Source: Coptis chinensis
Taxonomy: Eukaryota > Streptophyta > Magnoliopsida > Ranunculales > Ranunculaceae
DNA length: 64,000 bases
Assembly (NCBI GenBank): GCA_015680905.1
Contig: CM027385.1
Location: 18,110,501 to 18,174,500, forward strand
Direction of reading: 5' to 3'
Shown: one piece after another, positions 57,218 through 64,000 of the stretch
Layout of the letters: every line of letters starts with the position of its first letter
How positions within the stretch are numbered: the first letter of the stretch is position 1
Program-made: the position numbers and the translations under genes
Notes under the pieces: generated by a model
Database searches by the model: none
What the model was told of the DNA's origin: nothing
What the model saw: the letters and a program-made list of their open reading frames with translations, nothing else

Positions 57218-58219
57218 CTATTCAAACAAGCGATGTGCTTCCATCTCATCCGAAGATCGCGATAATGGGCTTGGTGATCTTTGGTGGATAGTCTCCAAGT
57301 TAGACAAGATATCGTCCTTGACCCCTTTCGAGCATTTCAAGTCTCGTCGAAGGTTCGTTTGCTTATTTCGAACTACAATCTGTCTATCTCGGATATTTTC
57401 ACAAATACCATAAACGCAACGCAAGGCAGTTTGCAACACTTGCATGCGTTCTAAATTAGAACTACAACTATCTAATGCATCGTCATCCAGACATGTCATA
57501 TCCTCCCTTTCATCCTCCGACTCCACCACCTTTCCTTCAGACAATGGCCAAGTCTCTTGGATGCAATCCGTATAGATACTTGCATTAGAATGCAATTTGA
57601 TCTTAATAGGAGCAGATTTTGCATGGCGACTCTAAAAGGAGAGCATGATCTTAGTGATCAATACGGAAGAGGCCAAGATCTTTCCCACTCCTCTAATCAC
57701 ATTAAACATTAAATCGAGGATGCAAAAATTATACTTATTTGTTTGCAAAATCTAGAGAACGTGCAGACATTGCAGACCGATATCACTAACTTTGTCTTTC
57801 CCGAGGACGTTCCTACCAATCCACTGAGCTACAGCCCACCGATTGGTTCTCGTGGTCGATCGGGGGACGAATGAGATGTCGGATTATATTCACCCTCCAC
57901 GACAGTATCTTTCATCAAAGTAGGAACTCCAGTATACTGGGATTCCTGAATGGTCGTTTCTACATTGCTTTCAAGCGTAATTCCTAACAGCTCAGCCAAC
58001 AACTGTCTCGTTACTTCTCTCCTCGTTCCTGCTACCTTAATAAAAATCCTATTCCCCTCCAATTCTCGCTTCTTATAAAACTGTTCTACCAAATCATAGT
58101 GATAGAATTCCTCAGTCGAGTACCACAGTCCGTTCCAATCCCTCCTCATCATCTCCGCGTCATAAAATGGCGCGAAGCTGTCGGAAACAAACACGTGCTC
58201 CGGCAAAATTCTTCGTCAT
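57218..58219 (-). pseudogene. ORF-A of element C, frameshifted
   Basis: An ATG lies at 58219 in a frame that shifts almost at once. The family domain reads PEHVFVSDSFAPFYDAEMM, RRDWNGLW, LVEQFYKKRE, GTRREVTRQLLAELLGI, then (after a shift at about 57835) WIGRNVLGKDKV and LHVL-stop-ILQTN, where a conserved Trp codon has become TAG. The C-terminal 125 residues (57595-57218) are hydrophilic with heptad-like spacing (ERMQVLQTALRCV, NIRDRQIVVRNKQTNL), a probable coiled coil. Related to the ORFs at 612 and 2719. An upstream open stretch (58566-58220) is proline/serine/glutamine-rich and not conserved. Confidence 0.7.
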
Positions 58220-59401
58220 AGCGCAATTGAAGTTTTTGAAACAACCAATGGTTTTGTAGACTGTGGGGGAGGCGAGTTTGATGAAAAACAACTAGAAACA
58301 ACGGTGGTGGCGGTGGTGGGTACGGTGGCAGGTTGGGACTTGAATTGGTGATGCTGTTTTCGGAGTTGTAAAATTTGTTGGCGTAGGTGGTGGTAATGGT
58401 TTGGAGAAGATTTCAGTTGGATTGAATTACTTGGCGTGGGTGTAGTTAGGTTTTCTTTTCTCTCTTTTTTTTTTATTTTGGTGTTTAAGGTTTGTTTTAA
58501 ACCTTGGTAACCGGCGGGATTGGAAAAGGAAACAACTCTGCGTTTTTGGGAAGGAAGGAGACGCACAGATGTGCGTGCGGTTTGGGCCCATGCCTAATTT
58601 GAATTCCGAAATTTTTCGATTTTTTGCGCAATTTCAAATTCAAATTGCCGCTTTGTTACTGGCCCGATTTTGGCGAATGAGTTATGAAAATGATCAGGAG
58701 AGAATTTCCAATCCAATGATCTATAAAACACTCAATTCCAACCATGGGTGACGTATATGAAGGTGGAAAAACACCTAAAAGTGCGTGTTTGACGTAAGCT
58801 ATGTGAACGAAGAAAATCTAAGTTCGAGATAACGTCAACCCAAATGAACTACACTACTGGGCCTAAGCAACACAAATGGGAAGTTCGAGCAGTCCGGATG
58901 GGAAGACCGACTACCCACCCCCAAACAAATTTTTAAACACATAATTTGTTCTAACGTGGGTCGTTTAAAGTCAGATTCCCAAGACTTGTTGGATTGCTAT
59001 TTCTACAATTTAGAATTTTTTTTTTATTAGTTTATTATAAGAAAAACAAAAACAAAAATACATAATTCACCCCATAGAGGAACATGACTCAAAAATCGAG
59101 AAAACATGCAAAAGTGGAAAACGTGAATTATGTGAAACGTGGACTTAGGATCCGGTACTTATAGCCACACACTCCATAGGGAGGGCCCAGTTACCTGGAT
59201 GGTGCACTTACCACTATATGGAAGTGGAAGGAAGTACACCAAATGACAAAGGTCAATCCTCATAGACGTGGTCCCCGTAAAAGGACTTCCTCTACATCGT
59301 GGGGACGTGTTCGCGGAAAATGTTTTAACCGTTGACCATTAACTTGAAAGGTACCGTTGTCATTGGGATTTACCAAGGTGATTGCCCCGTAAGGGGTGAC
59401 T
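58220..59401. other. Spacer between integrase and ORF-A of element C
   Basis: Includes a polypurine-like TTTGTTTGGGGGTGGG complement at 58914-58929 and the block CTCCATAGGGAGGGCCCAGT at 59171-59190 shared with element A near 21740-21760. No conserved protein. Confidence 0.55.
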
Positions 59402-60249
59402 TCAGTAACCAAAAAAGGACCGGACCACGGGTTTTAGTTTCCCTAGGAAAATATGTAGACGGGAGTTGTAAAGCAAGACCTTTTGACCGACCACAAACTC
59501 TTTGCGCAAGATTTGCTTATCATGAACACGTTTCATGTTAGCTTTATAATCCTTCGCGAGATCGTAAGAATTGCTACGGATTTCTTCAAGCTCATTCAAT
59601 TGCAACTTGCGTTTGACACCTGCCTCATCAATATTGAAGTTAAGGCTTTTTATAGCCCACAGAGCACGGTGCTCTAATTCAACGGGCAAATGACATGGTT
59701 TCCCAAATACAAGTCTAAAGGGAGACATACCTATAGGAGTTTTGAAAGCAGTTCTATACGCCCATAAGGCATCGATAGACGCGTTTCGACCCGATCTTTC
59801 CTATCGGGGTTTACATTGTTTCTAAAATCTTTTGATTTCCTATTAGAAACTTCTACTTGTCCGCTAGTTTGTGGATGATAAGGAGTTGCTACTTTGTGTG
59901 TAACTCCATACTTTTTCACTAGGGATGCAACAACTCTGTTGCAAAAATGTGTTCCACCATCACTAATGATGGCTTTAGGAATGCCAAACCGATAGAAAAT
60001 ATATTCTTTAATAAAAAATACAACGGTCTTATGGTCATTGCTACGGCAAGCTAGGGCCTCTATCCATTTAGACACGTAGTCCACGGCAACTAGAATATAA
60101 ATGAAACCGTGGGAAACAGGGAAGGGACCCATGAAATCAATACCCCAAACGTCCAAAATTTCTACTATCAAGATTGGATTTAATGGCATCATATTACGCT
60201 TCGTGATTCGCCCAAGTTGTTGGCAACGAATACACGTCTTGCAATGCAC
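59402..60249 (-). pseudogene. Integrase (element C)
   Basis: Inserts the cDNA into the genome. On the - strand: [11 protein letters not shown] (the CC half of the HHCC zinc domain), [20 protein letters not shown] (first Asp), [17 protein letters not shown] (second Asp), [15 protein letters not shown] (the Glu), then after a frameshift near 59730 the Gypsy-type [20 protein letters not shown] motif and the C-terminal domain to 59402. All three catalytic residues are kept. The HH half would lie just right of 60249, where stops occur. Confidence 0.88.
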
Positions 60250-60706
60250 TTGGGCATCCTTAAAAAGGGTAGGCCAATAAAATCCATATTGAAGAACTTT
60301 AGCGGCTGTTTTTATCCCACCAAAATGGCCACCACACTCTTTGTCATGGCAGAACGATAGAACTTCATTATATTCCCACTGGAGAATACAACGACGAATA
60401 ATCTGATCCGCACAATACTTAAAAGGTAGGGCTCATCCCAAGTAGTATAACTTAACTCGCCAAGAACTTCTTACGCTCATTTCTTGACCAATTATAAGGC
60501 ATAACATCAGCCGCTAAATAATTTACAATGTCAAAGATACCATGGTGTTTGAAAAATAGCATACGATGCTCATCGAAAAAGAGTCCCAGTATGGACTCGG
60601 AATCACTATTATCGTCGTTTGTAAATCTAGATAAGTGGTCAGCAACTACATTTTCGACCCCTCTTTTGTCCTTTATTTCTAATGTGAACTCTTGCAGGAG
60701 AAGGAT
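60250..60706 (-). pseudogene. Linker between RNase H and integrase with zinc-domain remnant (element C)
   Basis: No uninterrupted frame. The - strand complement around 60255-60360 contains [11 protein letters not shown] and [16 protein letters not shown], the usual pre-integrase segment of Athila-type pol, in broken frames. Confidence 0.6.
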
Positions 60707-61044
60707 CTATCGGATTAATCTCTGCTTAGCATCCTTCTTTGCAAGAAGGTACTTAAGGGCTGCATCGTCCGTGTAAACTATAGTTTTAGAACCAACCAAA
60801 TAAGGACGAAACTTATCTAAAGCATAAATGATGGCTAAGAATTCTTTTTCGGTAGTTGAATAATTTCGTTGAGCACCGTTTAAGATTTTACTAGCATAAT
60901 AAATAACAGTAGACTTATTATCTAGTTTTTGTCCCAAGACTGCACCAACTGCATAGTCACTAGCATCACACATGAGTTCGAAAGGTTTAGACCAATCGGG
61001 AGGCTGAATAATTGGTGCAGAGGTTAGGGCATGCTTTTAAAGTT
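60707..61044 (-). pseudogene. RNase H domain (element C)
   Basis: From 60973: MCDASDYAVGAVLGQ (first catalytic Asp), ASKILNGAQRNYSTTEKEFL (the Glu in TEKE), VYTDDAALKYLL (the Asp) and DAKQRLIR. It removes RNA from the RNA-DNA hybrid. The segment 60974-61044 links it to RT in another frame (PDWSKPFELMCDASD). Confidence 0.85.
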
Positions 61045-62552
61045 TCAAAAGCCTGCGCTTACGTTAAAATTAAAATCAAAGATTGCATCTTTCAAAAGCA
61101 GATTAGTTAAAGGCCTAGCTATTTTCGAAAAGTCTTTAATAAACCGCCTATAAAAACCTGCATGGCCTAGAAAGGCTCTAATATCACGGACAGTCCGTGG
61201 TTTAGGTAGAGTCGCTATCTTATCTAGTTTGGCCTTATCTACTTCTATACCATCACTAGATACAATGTGACCTAGTACTATGCCCTTTTTCACCATGAAA
61301 TGACACTTTTCCCAATTTAAAACGAGGCTCTTTTCTTCACACCGTGTCAAAACCTTAGACAAAGTTAGACAAACAAATCGCGAAGGAATCCCCATAGATA
61401 GAAAAATCATCCATGAAAACTTCCATAAAGCGCTCTACCATGTCACTAAATATATGAAGCATATACCGTTGGAAGGTACCAGGAGCATTACAAAGGCCAA
61501 AAGGCATTCGTTTATAGGCATACGTTCCAAAGGGACATGTGAAGGTAGTCTTTTCCTGGTCATCAATATCAATAATAATCTAAAAATAGCCTGAGTAGCC
61601 ATCCAGAAAACAATAAAAAGCATGACCAGCTAGGCGTTCGAGCATTTGATCTATAAAAGGTAAAGGAAAGTGATCCTTTCGTGTCATAGCATTTAAACGT
61701 CCGTAATCAATACAGATCCTCCATTTCATAGGACCTTGTGTGACAACATAGTCACCCTTTCCGTTACGTACCATGGTAACTCCCGATTTCTTAGGAACTA
61801 CATGAATGGGGCTTACCCATTCACTATCAGAGATTGGGTATATGATACCCGCATCGAGTAATCGTAAGACTTCTTCCCTAACCACCTCTTTCATGGCAGG
61901 GTTCAAACGACACTGAGGTTCGCGAGAAGTATTCACGTTATCCTCCAAATGGATACGATGACTGCAAACATTAGGGTAAATTCCCTTAATGTCGGCTAGG
62001 GACCAACCAATCGCAGACCGATGTTCCCTAATCACCCGGATTAAACGTGTCTCTTCATCCTTAGATAACAGAGAAGATATAATTATCGGATGACTATCAT
62101 CCGGATCAAGTTGAATATATTTTAGGTCCGGGGGAAGAGGTTTAAGCACTGGGGTGGAAGGAAAATCAATAGATGTTTCGTCTGGGTCCTCATTTTGCAT
62201 AATGAATACTTGCTTAGGTAGCAAGTCTTCATACTCAGTATATGGAGCAACCGAAGGGTCTATAATTTGTGTGGACTCAAGGATGGTGTTGACTTCCTCT
62301 AAGTAGGAGTCATTTATAAAATCTGAAGTTTCAAAAGAAAGGAATTTGTACATATTGTTTTCGGGAAACGTGTTGTTAAAATAATCTTGAGCTAAGCTCT
62401 CGATCATGCTAACCTCCCCATCTATAGACGAATCTGGTAACTGTTTCATCATTTTAAAAACATTTACCTCAACAGTAAGATGGCCAAAAGATAAGGACAT
62501 CTTACCATCGCAGCAATTTATAAGTGCGTTGGCAGTGGCCAAGAAGGGGCTT
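61045..62552 (-). pseudogene. Reverse transcriptase (element C), at least two frameshifts
   Basis: Copies the genomic RNA. Fingers/palm: SEWVSPIHVVPKKSG, WRICIDYGRLNAMTRKDHFP, YCFLDGYSGYF at 61580-61830; a shift near 61600; then the CPFGTYAYKRMPFGL-type segment; the active site FMDD at 61406-61417; then CEEKSLVLNWEKCHFMV, GIVLGHIVSSDGIEVDKAK, FLGHAGFYRRFIKDFS in the thumb. The N-terminal part (62000-62550) is the variable linker after protease. FMDD rather than YMDD is usual in this lineage. Confidence 0.88.
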
Positions 62553-64000
62553 CTAAGATGATCGGGTAGAGTCGTTAGCAACTTCTGTATCGAGGATAAC
62601 AAAATCAGCAGGATAGTAGAAATCCTGAACCTTAACAAGCACGTTTTCCACTACACCCTTAGGATACTTAATTGACCTATCCGCTAATTGCAACGTTATT
62701 TTTGTAGGTTGCATTTCCTGTAGACCTATTTGTTTATACAAATAATATGGGAGTAAGTTAACACTCGCCCCCAGGTCTAATAACACGGTCGTCGTGTGGG
62801 AATCTCCTAAGGTGCATTTTACAGTAGGACGACCAGGGTCCTTGTACTTAACAATTTCATTATTTTCGGATAAAGTTGGGAACTGTTCAGTTAGAAAGGT
62901 GTCTTTAGGTATGTTGGTCTTACGCCTAGTAGTGCAGAACTCTTGAAGAAACTTAGCGTGGTTAGGTAGCTTTTTAATAGCTTCGAGAAAAGGAAGGTTT
63001 ATCGTTAGATTCTTGAAAACGTTCCTAATCTCCTCAAAGTTTGTATCCCTGGTTAGTATGGCTAATTTTTTAGGGAACGGTGGTTTCACTCTATATTTCG
63101 CGTATGGCTCAACTTGATGTGTAACCTTGGCTTTCGGTTTCCTAGGTTGTGGTTTAACTGGTACCTCTACAGTGGTAGGCTCTTCAGTTTCTATTTCGGT
63201 ATCTAGTTCGATATCCGGTGTTGGGAGTACTGATGGGGTAACTATAGGCATAGTTACTTTGTTATCAACCACTCTTCTAGAAGGGAGAGTGGTGATGGCA
63301 TTCAGGTCACCTACGATTGTAGTTTCCGTACTAGTATTACCGTTTACCTCAAAGGCTGTGTTTGCCGTTTTAGGGTTTGGTATCGCTTGTCTTGGAAACA
63401 CGCCTTTTGGTTGGGTTTTCTCTTGGGCTAACTGTTGTATGCCCTGATTTATGGATTGTAAGATCTGTTGGTTTGATTGAGTCATTGATTGGAAAAGTTG
63501 TTGGGTAACCTGTATAAAGGCGTCGATACGATCCGGTTGTGTAGGTGTAGTAGTCACGTGGTGCGACCGAACTATCTCTCGATTGATTATTTATGGGTGG
63601 GTTGTGATAGTTACTATTGTTAACCTAACGATACCTCTATTGGTATTATAACTATTATAATTACTCGACCTTGTGCTACACCTTGTCGTGGTTGGCGCTT
63701 TGGTTGTTATAATTATTATAATTTCCCTAACCTTGTCCCCTCGCCCTTGCCTAGGTGGAGCTTGATTATAGTTGTTTTTGCTTGCCTAACATTTTGGTTA
63801 TTAAACCCCGGAGGTGAAACTTGTTGATTGTTTCGCCAACTAAAGTCGGATGTTGTCTCCATGGGGCATTAGGAATAAGATAGCTATTAATGGAGCAAAC
63901 ATTATCTTGCTCTAATTGTTGTTGTTCATAGGCTTAGAGGACAATAGAGTCGGGTGCTCGGACTTAAACAGAAATTACATGGGTTGGAGTTTACATTCAT
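62553..64000 (-). pseudogene. gag C-terminus and aspartic protease (element C, partial)
   Basis: An open - strand frame from 63557 covers RIDAFIQVTQQLFQSMTQSN, TAFEVNGNTSTETT, SVLPTPDIEL, the linker VEPYAKYRVKPPFPKKLA and the protease core LLDLGASVNLLPYYLYKQIG with the active site Asp complement at about 62763-62777 (DLGAS), then LQLADRSIKYPKGV. A shift at about 62560-62585 joins ATANALINC in the next frame. From 63558 to 64000 gag continues in broken frames with an Asn/Tyr/Gln-rich stretch and a zinc-knuckle remnant near 63965-63990 that keeps two cysteines (CNFC). Nearly the same as 19099-20930 of element A. Confidence 0.85.

Larger units (their letters stand above)
52128..64000 (-). mobile_element. 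Athila-like Ty3/Gypsy element C with full pol and two extra ORFs (5' end outside window)
   Basis: On the - strand, from right to left: gag C-terminus, protease, RT, RNase H, integrase, ORF-A, ORF-B, 3' non-coding region, polypurine tract and 3' LTR. The LTR and gag are closely related to those of element A. All coding domains are recognisable but split by frameshifts and stops. The 5' LTR, primer site and gag start lie beyond 64000. The five bases left of the LTR are AGCTT (52123-52127), the candidate target duplication to look for on the far side. Confidence 0.92.

Noticed and set aside
55332..58219. Envelope gene of a retrovirus-like element
   Set aside because: Position fits, but neither ORF shows a signal peptide, fusion peptide, transmembrane helix or glycosylation-rich ectodomain.

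Overview
The window is nuclear DNA from a flowering plant, most likely a eudicot. It is AT-rich, has GT-AG introns, and is mostly transposable elements nested in one another. The evidence for a plant is Athila-type Ty3/Gypsy retrotransposons with a tRNA-Asp-like primer site, a FAR1-type MULE transposase, a CACTA element, a plant mobile domain (PMD) gene, and fragments of plant housekeeping genes (RABE-type GTPase, proteasome RPT5, p24, nepenthesin-like protease). I see no intact ordinary host gene, no tRNA or rRNA gene and nothing prokaryotic. Coordinates of degraded genes are approximate; all comparisons were made by eye from memory of protein families.

Layout. 1 to about 8.39 kb: 3' part of an Athila-like element (D, + strand) with three decayed ORFs downstream of where pol would be (ORF-A1, ORF-A2, ORF-B), a polypurine tract and a 3' LTR. 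8.4-10.8 kb: nothing recognisable. 10.77-13.11 kb: a five-exon PMD gene (+). 13.4-35.9 kb: one MULE (- strand; FAR1 DNA-binding domain, DDE transposase, SWIM finger, OTU-like protease domain) split by two insertions. One is a complete 9.0-kb Gypsy element A (16244-25253, target duplication CCTAT). The other is a 4.2-kb CACTA element (25312-29475, target duplication TCT). Only 53 bp of MULE coding sequence survives between them. A third insertion, a deleted Gypsy element B (31899-35747, target duplication GTATA), sits in the palindromic repeat field beyond the MULE's right side.

36-47.5 kb is a graveyard of gene pieces: p24 exon 1 (+), a LINE-type RNase H piece (-), a truncated LTR (-), the C-terminal half of a RABE/Rab8 GTPase (-), a NEPRO/DUF4477-like multi-exon piece (-), a nepenthesin-like aspartic protease (-) and two exons of proteasome ATPase RPT5 (-). 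47.8-50.9 kb holds an (AT)n tract, a Helitron-like head sequence and two minisatellite fields of about 55-bp units, each preceded by a copy of the same head region. 52.1-64.0 kb is a nearly complete Athila-like element C on the - strand, running off the right edge: 3' LTR, ORF-B, ORF-A, integrase, RNase H, RT, protease and part of gag.

How it fits together. A, B and C are one LTR family (ends TGATAAGAGCCC ... TTTTATCA); D is a more distant relative with the same plan. C keeps the pol domains, though frameshifted. A has gag and a protease core but no RT or integrase, so it had to be mobilised by a C-like relative. ORF-A and ORF-B are related to each other, with an N-terminal globular domain and, in ORF-A, a coiled-coil tail. 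In C the coding modules are each followed by a polypurine-like motif resembling the true 3' PPT. The order of events is readable: MULE first, then CACTA and element A into its coding region, and element B into the flanking repeats.
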